Origin: Aphrocallistes beatrix
Taxonomy: Eukaryota > Porifera > Hexactinellida > Sceptrulophora > Aphrocallistidae
Length of the DNA: 64,000 bases
Direction of reading: 5' to 3'
Assembly (NCBI GenBank): GCA_963281255.1
Contig: OY725493.1
Location: forward strand, 4,681,857-4,745,856
Each line of letters opens with the position of its first letter. Positions within the stretch are counted from its first letter, which is position 1. A program made the translations under genes and the position numbers. Shown here one piece after another: positions 52,146 to 63,819 of the stretch. The notes under the pieces are model-generated. The model was not told the DNA's origin, ran no database searches, and was given only the letters and a program-made list of their open reading frames with translations.

Positions 52146-52333
52146 TAGTCGACTCCGCTTAATAGGGTCACGTCGGTCAGAGGACATTTTGACTCGATTA
52201 AGCGGAGAACCCTATTAACCGAAAATATTTTGTATTAGCTTCTATGTGTGAGAACTATTCTGGTCCTGCCAAAAGTGGCCCGATTAAGCGGTTGACCCGA
52301 TTAAACAGTGACCCTATTAAGCGGAGTCGACTG
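52146..52333. mobile_element. 188-bp MITE of a second pogo/mariner-like family
   Basis: Terminal inverted repeats AGTCGACTCCGCTTAATAGG match over at least 24 bp. The element is flanked by TA on both sides. The first base of the left end is T instead of the expected C. Internal copies of a GATTAAGCGG motif repeat below the termini, the same design as the 17391 element, though the sequence is different. Confidence 0.82.
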
Positions 52334-52484
52334 TATATATATATCCCTCCATCACACTACAAAATTAGTGATGAGATTCTGTTGGATAAATATTACACTG
52401 ATTATATAGCAACAACACTAGCATATTATACTCATTATCAATGTAAGTTCATGTCTTAGCTAATATAATTACAACTTTGATATA

Positions 52485-53573
52485 TCACGCTTCTTCATAT
52501 CCAGCATTGTTGTATTTTTTCGGGATCACCCCAGCCATCAGTCTTTTCCTTTCGCCCTCCAATGCTCTCTTGTTATATTTCGAATAACAGAAGTAAGCGG
52601 TGACAATGAGTAAAATCGTCACATCGAACTGTATCACTGTGACATATATCATTATCCATAGGAACGATGCAACGTTGTTTTTTAGTTGGATATCTATTGA
52701 CATATTAGTAACAGTTACACTATAATTATCCTCTAAAAAGCATTCTAAGGTTGTTACCCACGCTGCTGCATGCTCTAACACGAGTCCGAAGCTGTAGATT
52801 GACAAGGATATCAGGAATGGAAACGAGAGTCGGGTGATTGCTCGAATGCATTGTTTATATCGAAATTTTATATCTGACTGGTAATCAGCATCTATTTTCT
52901 TCATGTGAAGTATTTTTAGTAGTCTATTTTTTGCGAAAATTAATAATCCATTATCGACTATCAGCACGCAGGAGAATAACACACCTCCCAAGATCGTAAC
53001 ATACGGAATCGCCATGAATAACAAGACTATGCAAATTTGAATTAAGCCGATACAGACCCACCTCTTGATAGTTTTTAAATTCTTCCCGAAATAGTTGTAC
53101 GTCTCTCGAACATAGAGGATGGTTGTGCCTATCCCGATTACTGAGGCAATGAATAGAGTGTCACTGATTGCTAGCACTGCGTAAATATAGAGTCGAAAAT
53201 CAAAAATGAATCGTAGTTCTCTAGGGGGATTGCATTCGGGTGATGTTCCATAGTACAAGAGTAGGATAAAATTGAAATATATTATGCTCCTCCCTAGCCT
53301 ATGTCCGATAATAAGCAGAGTTACACACAAAAGATAAAAGTGTTTGTTCTGATTCGTCTTCATTTTGATAATATTTTTCATGTCGGATTCTAAAACTTCT
53401 TTTCTCTTCAATAATTTCAGTTCTTTTTTGATGTTGAAAATTCTTTTCATGATTTGAAACACCAAACATAATGCGAGAATTGTCGTAAGAATTCCGCTGA
53501 GAAAAATGATTGTTTGCAAGCCTGCATGCCCAGCCCTCGGGAGAATGAGACTATTATTAGTTGAGTTATTCAT
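52485..53573 (-). CDS. Orphan seven-transmembrane protein
   Basis: A single exon; the first ATG is at 53573 (the frame is open a little further without an ATG), giving 362 residues. The N-terminus MNNSTNNSLILP has N-glycosylation sequons. Seven hydrophobic segments follow (about 17-43, 80-110, 122-152, 166-190, 190-212, 248-275, 302-330), then a basic, charged tail. Between helices 2 and 3 there is ECNPP, and a Cys lies in the loop before helix 7. No DRY or NPxxY motif of rhodopsin-type receptors, nor a class F signature, is visible. The overall plan resembles the protein at 25534-26662. Both have M-x-N-S-T starts, a long basic loop before helix 6 (NRLLKIL... and SSVLRSKLEE...), and both lie on the minus strand. 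Function unknown. Confidence 0.7.
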   Translation of the reverse strand: MNNSTNNSLILPRAGHAGLQTIIFLSGILTTILALCLVFQIMKRIFNIKKELKLLKRKEVLESDMKNIIKMKTNQNKHFYLLCVTLLIIGHRLGRSIIYFNFILLLYYGTSPECNPPRELRFIFDFRLYIYAVLAISDTLFIASVIGIGTTILYVRETYNYFGKNLKTIKRWVCIGLIQICIVLLFMAIPYVTILGGVLFSCVLIVDNGLLIFAKNRLLKILHMKKIDADYQSDIKFRYKQCIRAITRLSFPFLISLSIYSFGLVLEHAAAWVTTLECFLEDNYSVTVTNMSIDIQLKNNVASFLWIMIYVTVIQFDVTILLIVTAYFCYSKYNKRALEGERKRLMAGVIPKKYNNAGYEEA

Positions 53574-53894
53574 TCTGATTAGATTTGAACCCAATTAGTT
53601 ATTTTATAACCTAACCAGTATGTATTATATTTCATATAGCATAAGGGTTAAATATTCTAGAATGTCACGTGGGTTTGGAAGGTAATTGCATACGTATATT
53701 GTTTTGTATAATTAACTACCCAAATATATTTAAAGGGAATACTGCGCGCAAAGCTGTATCATTAACATAATGCGAGTAAGAAACAAAAAATATTGTAAAA
53801 GAATGTAATTAATGACTATTCCTATCTATGACATAGCTAATGGCCTTTGTAGCGCTTGTAGGTGATCGTGAGCGGGCGTTTTGATACTGTTTTG
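53574..53894. other. Short intergenic spacer
   Basis: Between the 7TM gene and the 3' end of the homeobox gene. Nothing recognised. Confidence 0.3.
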
Positions 53895-55879
53895 TTAGTA
53901 TTGGTTATTGCTGGGGAAAGTGTAGTTTATTTTTTGGCAACTTGGGTTAGCACACTCGTCTTCTCTATGAGATGCAATGTTGTCATGAATGATTGGTTGC
54001 ATGTTTGGACCTCCGCCCCATGGGTGTGAATACGTTTGTATCGGCAAATAGTTAGCTAGGGCACATGAATCTGATTCTGGAATTGGATAGATCGGTTCTT
54101 CCCAATGTTGTGGCTCCAACAGAATCGTGTTTGAGTGTACGAGATTGGGATGAGGTTGAAAAGGTGTTTGAGTTAATGTAAAGGACTTAATAGTTGTCAT
54201 TGGCACGCTGTCCTTGCACCCCACGTAATGAGGTTGATTCGATAGTGGGATTATTTGGGGAGAGTTGCCATAACTACAGGCTGGATTTCTGTTTGTGAAA
54301 GGTATTGTGTGTTGGATTTCCTGTCTCACTGGTAAAACTGGAATCCTAGTTATTTGGGGTTGCATGTAGTTGACGAATATCTCAGTTTCGTGTGATATTG
54401 GAGTTTGAACTTGTGGAGACCTCTGATCAATAGTGTCCCTCTGCTCAGAAGCTAAATTGAATTTGGTTATATATCAGCGGTAATTGATTGACATGATGAA
54501 GACTAATGGGTCATTTTATCTCTGAAATCGAACAATACCATTAACATCATTTGCGCAAGACACTTAGACAATTTGTACTGCCCACGTTTTGCTACATGCT
54601 GTCAATAATTTGTTGCAAGAATTCGCGAACCTGTACCTTTTTATTCTTTTACACCTACTACCTAATGAGACTTGAACGAGGTTGTCAAAAGTATATTGTA
54701 CGTATTTTTAATTGGACTATTGATAGTAATTGACGCACGATATTTTGGACAATTTCTTTCATTGGTTGATCTAGTGTACATATATTAGACTAATGGTTCG
54801 CACAGATGGGCACAGCATTGCCCAAGAATTAAAATCTCTCAATACAATTCTTTTAGCAAATTATTTCTTTTGAAATGTTAAGAATGAATGAAGTACATGA
54901 AGCTCACCCGTGCTATTAGCAACATGTCTTCAATCACATTTGCTTACTCATGTGTATTTGTTTAATAGTTAGTTTGTAAGTTTTCCCAATTTCAATTGAA
55001 ATGGAGTGCATGAATGTTACTTATTAGCAGTTGTCAGTTTTACATTGACACTGTTACCATGAAGCTACACATGCTTCCTAAAGGTGCGAAGATGTTTACA
55101 TTGAAGTGATACAAGTTAATTTGGTTCAAAATATTTATTATATTCAATGATATGATTAGCTTACGATCAATGTGTCTGAGGGGAGCATCGAATGAGAGGT
55201 CTGATGGCCAGAAATGGGGAGGTTTAGCGTTTGTCTGTTTTCTTTGTAGCCTTATTTTTTGCATCTTTTTAATTTCTCTTTTTTCCTTTGCTCTCCGATT
55301 CTGAAACCATACCTTTTGAACGAATATTTAAAATCAATTTGATCGTAGTATTATTTCAATGCTTTAAAATGAAATGTATTCAAACACCTACCAGTATCTT
55401 AGTTTCTTGCACGTCCAATTGGTGCACTAGTTTATCTTTCACTTCTTGCGATGGGTGCTGATCTTCGGCGAAAGATTCTTCAAGTAATTTGATATGTTGG
55501 GGTGGGAATTTTACTCTCTTTCTACCTCCATCTAAATTTCAATGAATCAAATAAACTAAGAACAATTAAGTATGAAAAGTATAAAATTACCTTCTTCCTC
55601 AGGTGGGCTACACTCTCGCTTTTCTTTCCTAACTTTCGATATTTTGCTTTGGCTTAAAGAGAAGATTGGGACTATGCCAGGCTCTTCACTCGAATCTCCT
55701 GAATCAAAATGTTCAATTGTTTCTTCTTGGTTAGTATTACTAAAAATTTGATAAATTTGGGCTGGATCTTGGTTGGGATAATTGTTCAACATTCCTCTCG
55801 TTTTCCCTCCATCTATTCCAATAATCGATGTCTCAAAATTTTCGTTACAGCACAGAATTCTTCTTTCCGACATAGACAT
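53895..55879 (-). CDS. Homeobox transcription factor, four exons
   Basis: Exons (minus order): 55879-55591, 55531-55392, 55312-55165, 54451-53895. All are GT-AG with matching phases; the joined frame is 1134 nt, 377 residues. The homeodomain is residues 98-157: GGRKRVKF at the start, L113 and F117 at the helix-1 core positions, and VWFQNRRAKEKRE in helix 3, with Gln50 and Asn51. An intron splits it exactly between homeodomain positions 46 and 47 (KIL|VWFQ), a site well known in paired-class genes. The 5' part is acidic. The C-terminal 180 residues are Pro/Gln/Asn/His-rich with no known motif. I cannot assign a family from the sequence. Intron 3 (713 nt) contains a dispersed repeat (54468-54597). 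It is a nuclear DNA-binding regulator. Confidence 0.88.
54468..54597. repeat. Dispersed repeat, copy B
   Basis: Similar to 51901-52028 in the same orientation. It lies within intron 3 of the homeobox gene. Confidence 0.65.
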
Positions 55880-58800
55880 ATCGGTATATTGCAGTTTTAT
55901 ACGAATTTTTATTGCAAACGCGATTTATATAGCAATGCAGTTACTTATATACTTCCATTATATTTATATAGGGATGCACTGGTAAATTTAGATAGGAATG
56001 TACAGAACACCATGGATGTACAAAATCTCACAGTACCCAAGTACAAGTACGTATGTTTGTTATAATTAAGATTATAATTGGAAGTATCATTTCAGGTTTT
56101 GATTTCATTGCAGATTGATGAGGAATCCAACCACTTGAGTAATAATACTAAGGAATGCTGTAATGATACCATTAATTTCGAATATTGGTAGCATTTAATA
56201 TCTATATAATTACTAATTCTCCTCGGGAGATAAGTAGATTATTAATTTCATAGCAACAACACAGGACACTGGAATGTCATAGAAACAATGATCTTTTTTG
56301 ATGAGGGTACTGGATGAATGTCTTATTCATTTGACCCCATGAAAACCAATCCGCTTTTGAAAATATAATTCCACGAATACACTGAAATTCCATCCAAGAT
56401 TAACTTTGGTTACAATTTCTTTTGCGTTCAGTCCAAACGGAATGTCCCTGACTTGTAATTATGTCTATATCTATGTGTATTTCCTTTTTTTAATCAGAAA
56501 AAAGATTGAATCGAATAATTTTCGACTCGTGAATTTTGTCCCTTCTTTTCCATCATATTCACATAATTTATTTATGAATGGTTCAGTGATATCTTAATTA
56601 GATTTTCACAGCTCCATCCGTACCTGGTAGGGTAACTAATGATGGAACCAAATTTACATACGAACTCGGGGAATTGATGGGAATTTCACTTTAGAAAATC
56701 CAAGTCTAAACATCAAACGTAGTTCCAGACGCAATAGTATTTGAATAAACATTCAATCGAAGAGTCTAACGTATGAGACTTTAATATTATAATTAAAGTC
56801 TTGGAATGTTAAGTTAATCGAATAAAATAATATTTTATTCGTTTAATCGTCAAATGTGCACAATTAATAATTTTATTTTCTGATCTGCACCTACCTTTTG
56901 TACTGTGAATATCGCCTATGCAATCTAACGCCCTGGCGAGATTGTTTATCACATATTTCTGTAAAGCAAATCAGCGCCAGTAGCAGCGTTCTGCATCAGA
57001 TGTTTAATTGCATTGATAGTCTAGTCTCAGAGTACCGTCTATTTTGTGATGATGCTAATTTCAATTTAAATCACGTTTTAAATGGTGATATAACAATTAA
57101 CATATTTCAATTCAGGTATTTTTATAAGGATAAAATATATTTGTTTGGATAATGTTATCTATATACAAAATCCACATATGCTTCGTCGAATGGCGAATAT
57201 GGACATTGATTCGGTATGATTATATAAATTGCTTGAAACTCTTTCGTACAATGATTATTGAAGATTTTGTCTAAAATTTTTTTTATGCAGAAATACCTGC
57301 TAGAAAAGGGTATACACTTGTACAATATTATTTTTGTTAAGTCACCATTGTTTCAATATCTTAATTAGTAATATGATTAGCGATACTATCAAATTACTTA
57401 TAAATACTTGAAGTTCTTATTAATAGTCTTGTATTTACTTGAATAGTAGCCCTCTCTAAATACTTGCTCCCCAAGGGTGCAATTTTTTGTTATCCTTTTG
57501 AATAATGGCTTATGGCTATTATTTCCATTTATCAAGTCACTCGGTTGACTACATTCATCGAAAAAAAATTTAAATGGAGATAAAATAAACGATTCTCTCG
57601 ATGTATCTACGGTATATCTCGTGGATGAAATCGTCTAGATCATTTACCTTCAATATATTCGAACTATGTTTTTAAATATCATAAAAATGTTTTAAATATC
57701 GAACTGATTACTCAATATTATTTGGTATGTGAGTATTGTCACGTGTGTATACTGTTCGTACGAATTGAATTTGAGGAATTTATTCAGGTTGCGTGAAATG
57801 AACTACATCAATTATACAGTGATATTAGCAAACTATCACTGCAAGCATAAATTTGTGTGATTTCACTAAATCCATGGTTAACCTTTGTATTTACTAATGG
57901 AATGGAATTTGTTGTGTAAGATGGAAGGGAAGAGTAAACAACGAAAAAATATTTTTGCTTTTTTTTGCGTTTGTTACTTTCCTTAGCTCAAGTTCTTCAT
58001 TAATAAACTGCGGACTAATTTGAGGAATTTTACTAATCACCACGAGGACAACCATACACTTAGTAATCTTTCTGTGAATTTGATTGCATAAATAAAATAT
58101 AGGTGAATATCTCCACTTATCAATTTTAACACTTTCCTCAACAAGTATCCTTAATGACACTACTCTAATTTTCCAAAAAAGCATAATCATATACAGTAGT
58201 TAATTAAATTCCTTGCAAAATCTCGACAATTTGTCATTTTCGACTGTTTGTCTCATAAATGATTACGTTAATTAATTAATTGCTGAGTTGGTAAAAGTTT
58301 TTCTGATAATAACTCATTTAATAATTCATATTTTATTTTAAAATCTTTTTACTTAAAAGTAGTTAGATCGCGAGTTTCCAATGCAATTTGAATGGGTATA
58401 TACGTATTTTATTTTATTGATTCTTTAATATGGCATTATTAATTCCCGATTGAATCGTACGAAAATGAAATATACATAATGTTGTCATCATTTCTAAACG
58501 TTTTATTTTTAATATTTAAATCTCCGTTTTCTATAGTTTGTATCAAATGTACTGAGTTTATGCCTGAATGTAAATGATCTGACTGAACTTATTGACTGAA
58601 TTAAATATTGCTTTCTAATCTAATTGGTTTATAATCGAGATAATAGATAAGATGCAGCAAACTAGTAATACGTACTTCTAAATGATTACATTTTAGATTA
58701 ACATCAAACCATCGGAAAGCGGAATATGTCCGACATATTTTTCTGATGTAGGAATATGTCCTACAACAATTCCGGAGTATGTCGATTTTATATTGCTAGA

Positions 58801-59155
58801 TAATATTAGTTGTTTGATTTCTTTCATTTTAAATCTCTCTGGAGTCTAGTTAAAATCGAATCTACTACCTTATCCATTTGATAATGTTAAAAGTGTAACA
58901 GATGATTTCAACGTCCACTGAACGTATTCTTAAATTTGAATTGTATTAATTTGACCGAATAGTATTTACTGGACGTATCTTCAAAATTCATTGTTTCGAT
59001 TGCCTTAACATGAGATGAATCCCAAAATCATACTTGGAATTTGAATAGAGTGTACGGTTGATCTGTTGACAATTAAGGAATGGAACGCATGAATTTAGGT
59101 CTGATTCATCAAATCTCTAATGGCTAGAGATTCTATAATTTAACTAATAATTGTA
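55880..59155. other. Gene-poor region
   Basis: About 3.3 kb of AT-rich DNA upstream of the homeobox gene. The only exon-like stretch is 56880-57120 (+), which is open, less AT-rich and encodes a Cys-containing peptide (CEYRLCNLTPWRDCLSH). It ends at a possible donor (TTCAG|GTATTT), but no acceptor or start was found. It may be a relic exon. Regulatory DNA of the homeobox gene is a reasonable guess for the rest. Confidence 0.4.
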
Positions 59156-59579
59156 CAGTACACCCTCGCTAATCCGAACAGTTCTTGCCAACGATCGAAA
59201 AAATCGTCAGATCGGATGAGTGAATTTGTTCCGATAGTGAAATAACACTAATTCAATGGGTATTTAACAACAGGGGCGTAGGATGCGGGAAATACGGGGT
59301 GGGTGTTTCGGGTCTGGAGCAGAGATAAGTGAGGTAAAAAGACCAGATGCGAACATCTCTCCTAGATTCTCCACGGTCATGTTTAGTTGTAAAGTCTAGT
59401 TAGAATGTTAAGAATGACTGCCACAAAATCACGATGTATATAAATCTCCAAATAAAAGTTTAAATAATTTGCTCATTAGAGACTAAAAAATAGATGTAGA
59501 TCCATATGTGAACATATAATATATAAAAAAGGCGAATAATAATGTATTTTTTCGTGTTCGGATTAACGAGGTTGTACTA
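59156..59579. mobile_element. 424-bp pogo/Tigger-like MITE
   Basis: Left terminus CAGTACACCCTCGCTAATCC and right terminus GGATTAACGAGGTTGTACTA are inverted repeats (21 of 24 positions match). TA lies on both sides (59154-59155, 59580-59581). No transposase frame is present. Confidence 0.78.
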
Positions 59580-60863
59580 TACTATGAATGTGATAATACC
59601 ATTTCATTGAATTCCTGTATTTCACTTGAAGTTATGGATAAAAATGCTACAAAATCTTCTGCCTGATGGAACAATTTATGTCAGATAGTTTGACCTCATG
59701 ACTGGATGAATACACCTGATAGAGAGTGCGAATTTGGAAATTCTGAATATTTTCACTAGAACATCTAAGCATGTGTCTATAATTTGATGGATTGTTCATA
59801 TTACTGGACAAAGATTTAAAATACGTTTTGTAAACAAGTCTGCATGCAGACTCGTCCAGAGAAGCGAGTGGTATATACACAAGCTACAAGGCAGTTTTGT
59901 AGTATTAATTAAAACACACTACACGACAATCTTCTACATTGACATACCGAAAGATATGTATAGTTCCAATATTGATTACAACTGTATGTCTCATGGCAAG
60001 ACTAATGTAATTTTTTTATTAATAAGTAGTCTGGTTAAAATCCTAACAAGGTTGATTGATCATAGCTTAGGTTAATTTTGGGTTTTCGGTCGAGTTTTTA
60101 AACACATTTATAATAATTTGGTTTCAAAAGAATATTCACACTTGCGGTAAACTAGTTACAATTAGTTCTAATGTTGACAGAAGACTACTATATACTTGCT
60201 GATGAACCCATTTTACCATATATTTTCACATGGATGTTAGTCCTCTCTCTAATCTCCCCAGAAAGAGATTGCTAAGTTTTTTGTTCAATGATCTATAGTA
60301 ATTACTGTTTCTTTTCAATTATCGAATATTTCAGATGTTTACCTAAAATAGCATATTCTAAGGTAAAAGTCAGGATCAAAATTAATAATCACAGTTACTA
60401 TTGTAAGAATATTGCGTATGGGGAAAAATTGACTGTGAAAAGAATGGGGAAAAGCAGACGGTTGCAAATCGAGGTAAACCTCGAGATGAGACGCACATGG
60501 GTGGCAATCCCTCGCGATGGGGTCGCGGACCCTCAGCTGGGGAAAGCGGAATAAGGCCGAATTTTCAATCCTATATGCAAATCGAAAGTTGATCCCCTGA
60601 GCTATACAATGGACAGATTTCCACTAACTTTTGAATACAGATAACGGCTCAGTGCTTATGAAATGGCCTAAGTAGTAATAATTGTAACATTTCAAATGCC
60701 ACAATTGCAATTTTTTATTATAAAACATTTTTTGTAAACCCAGTTTTAAGTTTCCGTTTACGACTGTGACTCTGAGTATCTACTAATTCATACCTGGTGT
60801 TGTCTTTCTTATTTGTGACAATACATAGTTGCCATCTTAATTAAATCCTCAAGTTTTTTTTCA
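59580..60863. other. Gene-poor region with one stray repeat unit
   Basis: AT-rich and without a recognisable gene. Near 60460-60545 there is a short GC-rich patch (GGTGGCAATCCCTCGCGATG). It is followed at 60543-60558 by a single GGAATAAGGCCGAAT unit identical to that of the foldback at 34946-35746. Confidence 0.45.
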
Positions 60864-61100
60864 GGGAGTAGCTACCTAGACTATATTTTGATCAGAAAAT
60901 ATATATAATTTTGATCAGAAATGTGAAATTTATATTAATTAGTATTGAAATTCCATTAATCAAACAAATTTCTGATCAAAATCCTACATATTTTCTGATC
61001 AAAATACACAGTCTCCATAATACCAATGTAGAATTTTGATCAGATTTGTGGAATTTCAATACTAATTAACACAAAGGTATACAGTCTCGTAGCTACCCCG
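60864..61100. repeat. AT-rich inverted repeat with TTTTGATCAGA motifs
   Basis: GTAGCTAC occurs near both ends (60868-60875 and 61089-61096). Between them TTTTGATCAGA or its complement occurs five times in both orientations, together with ATTAGTATTGAAATTCCA and its mirror. It probably derives from a small inverted-repeat transposon. Confidence 0.6.
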
Positions 61101-61803
61101 TCAAAGTTTACCTGTATACAGCTTTATTTTGTCACACTAAACGATTACATTTAGCATTCAGCTATATCCAATTAGAATGTTGTAATGTTTTTCTCTGGAC
61201 AAAAGTTCCGTGGATAGTGTAATTTAGGAAAGACATTCAATGGGTCGGGTAAAAGCATGTACAGCTGCGAAACAGTTTTTGCTTGTGCGCGCCCAAACGC
61301 TCGCTATCTAAGTATGATAGAAAGCAATGAACAGAGATAAAAAATGTAACATTGCACTTTCCTAGTTGTGTGGGAAAGTTAACAAGTTTTATAAACGTGT
61401 TGTGTGGTTTAAGGTGATATGCTACATTTAATCAATCAATATTTTAAATGCGATTATCAGTCTAGGAGAGTTTAATTAATTTCTTAGAATAAGTTGTTGA
61501 CAAATGAATTGTGTGTAAGCACCATTAAGATACCCCTTGCAGTTTTACAGGATATTTGTTACACAGAAAGTCATTCTCTACTGAACACTAGCAGTCTGTA
61601 ACAGACAATTAGAGGGTTAAAGGGCTACATTATGAGCTATTGAGAAAATAATTTAATTGTTCAATACAATATAGAAATCAGTTTAGATTTCAGAATAAGC
61701 AACTGAATAATGTGATGGATATGTTGAAGACGAAGGACAGTTTTGTATATTGATAAGCTAAAAATAGAATATTTTTTCCTCAACGAAATATTTTGACATA
61801 TCA

Positions 61804-62240
61804 TCCCTTCTCTTTCTAATATATCTTCTTTAGAAATTAAGGCGGGAGACATAGCAATCAGCAACCTCCAACACATGGATTGCACGCAACACTATTATGT
61901 GCTTGTTACCGATAGGTTGTGCAGATGCCTTGTCCACATCAGTTGATCAAGATATCAAAAGCCGCTGAAAATTTCACGTTAAAACCATTATCTACATATT
62001 TGCACTAGCATCACTTCTCTTTCTATCTCTTATTTAGAAAATTAAGGCGGGAGACGTAGCTATTCGCAACCTCCAACACATGGATTGCACGCAACAGTAT
62101 TCTGTGCTAGTTACCGATTGGTTGTCCAGGTGCCCTGTCCATATCAGTTGATCAAGGAATCAAAAGCGCTTGAAAAACGTTGGTTATGAAATTGATTATG
62201 AAATTTCAATGTAAAACCAGTGTATACATGGTTGCACTAT
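61804..62240. repeat. Tandem duplication with a 205-bp period
   Basis: Two adjacent units share GGCGGGAGAC, CAACCTCCAACACATGGATT and ATCAGTTGATCAA. Each begins with a pyrimidine-rich tract ending in TTTAG and holds an open stretch of 36 codons ending at the same TGA (61946 and 62151). The base count between the TAG and the frame differs by one between the units. Whether it is transcribed is unknown. Confidence 0.7.
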
Positions 62241-62923
62241 ATCCTTTAACATGTTCTCTTTAGAAGCATGTTTCAGTCAAGAGCTCTGCTAAAATGTGAT
62301 TTTTTAAATGTAGGTATAATCACATTTTCAGACACGTACTATCATCACTGAATTTGGTGATTGGTCCTGTAATATGTCTTCGAAACATATGCATATAAGA
62401 TTTATTCTATATATATACTTCGCCAAAAAACATACACATCCTCAATTATTTAATTCATTGATTTCTTAATCACATAATTATTATTCTCACTTGATTTCTA
62501 AAAGTGTATGAAATCTGAGATTTAATACGTATGTACGAGTACATGGTTGAGGTGGATCTTTTCGCTTAAAATGATTTCTCCAGTCAGATAGTGTCGAATA
62601 ATTCAATTAATATTTGATTGCTGTACTGTTGGTGTGAGCATCGAAATTACTTCTCATTGGTTAATGAATTAATTTTGTTGTGTAAACGCGATATTTTACT
62701 AACAATCTGCTTCATAACAATCTGCTTCATCTTTCTTCTCAGTTCTATTATAATGCGTTTTGAAAGTATTATTCGATTAAGATGAATATTTATTCCAGAT
62801 ATTTTGACTTCTTAACCAATAAAGCCTCTCACTCTTATAATTAGAGTTTTCTTGTAAATATATCGAAACAGCATACGCAGCAGGAGCCCACTCAGGTTAC
62901 TATAGACGACTTTACTTATTAGA
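62241..62923. other. Intergenic spacer
   Basis: AT-rich flank upstream of the unknown gene at 62924. Nothing recognised. Confidence 0.3.
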
Positions 62924-63664
62924 ATGTCGAATATTTTGTACTTACGCGATCTCCTTACAGAGGAGATGACACCTCGTTGTCTACAGCTCCCCCGTTCCGC
63001 TACTCACGACCATTTCAGCATCCCTCCGCTGTACCCATCTCAAAAGAGCAGCGTTAGTACTCCCGGAAGAAATCGACCGCATAGTCTCCATGTAAAACCG
63101 GTATACGGTGTAAGTGGGAGTACAGTGTGTGCTGTACAAGAACCGGTGTTCCCACGACGAGTTATGTCACCTCTCTCTGACCGTGATTTTACTAGTAAAC
63201 TAGCGCCTGAACTGAGCACGCGCTACTCCGCTAACAGAACTAAGAGTGAAGCTGCAGTTGGCATAATTCCAGTCACTTATGAATGGAAGAACAGCATGCG
63301 TACTAACAAACTGCTATCCCCTACGCCTCTGCCACTTGAAATAGCTCCATCCGAGCCACCACAGCCACAAATTGTAGCTTTCGAACGTCAGAAAGAGACA
63401 ACCAACGACGACAGACTCAAGAAGCAACAAATTTTGGTTCAAGTCTTGAACAAAGCTGGTAATAGTGGAATAAAACGAGAGAAGCTACCCACTCTGTTCG
63501 CCTACTTAGCTCGAAATAAGAATTCGCTCAATAATAGCAACATATTGTCTCCTTCTAAAAATCCTACTTCCGAAAAGCACACCTCGATTCGTAAACAAGG
63601 ATTACCGAAGATAAATAGACAAAACCAGCTTAGATTTTCTAAACACGCAGTACCTCATTATTAG
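62924..63664 (+). CDS. Unrecognised protein of 246 residues
   Basis: A single exon from the ATG at 62924 to the TAG at 63662-63664. The composition (fewer AT-rich codons, many Pro, Ser, Arg) differs from the surrounding DNA and suggests real coding sequence. It has no signal peptide, membrane helix or known domain. The region 20-160 is Pro/Ser-rich and likely disordered. A short helical, charged segment (about 158-195, KQQILVQVLNKAGNSGIKRE) is followed by a basic tail. The N-terminus MSNILYLRDLLTEEM could be an amphipathic helix. I do not recognise the family. Confidence 0.6.
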   Translation: MSNILYLRDLLTEEMTPRCLQLPRSATHDHFSIPPLYPSQKSSVSTPGRNRPHSLHVKPVYGVSGSTVCAVQEPVFPRRVMSPLSDRDFTSKLAPELSTRYSANRTKSEAAVGIIPVTYEWKNSMRTNKLLSPTPLPLEIAPSEPPQPQIVAFERQKETTNDDRLKKQQILVQVLNKAGNSGIKREKLPTLFAYLARNKNSLNNSNILSPSKNPTSEKHTSIRKQGLPKINRQNQLRFSKHAVPHY

Positions 63665-63819
63665 TAAACAGAACAACCAAATCAATTTTATAATTATTTC
63701 TGAATATCATTATTTATTCTTTTATTCTGTCAATTTACCTGCGACGCGACATCTTAAATTATAAAAAATTCATTTAATATAATATTCCTATTTTGATTTC
63801 AAAAGAGTGCTCCTTTAGA

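Noticed and set aside
60288-60554. 88-codon open frame with a basic C-terminal half
   Set aside because: No recognisable domain, AT-rich first half, and the end runs into a stray repeat unit.
61804-62151. Mutually exclusive alternative last exons
   Set aside because: The distance from the TTTAG acceptor to the open frame differs by one base between the two units, so one upstream exon could not splice to both in frame. Kept only as a duplication.
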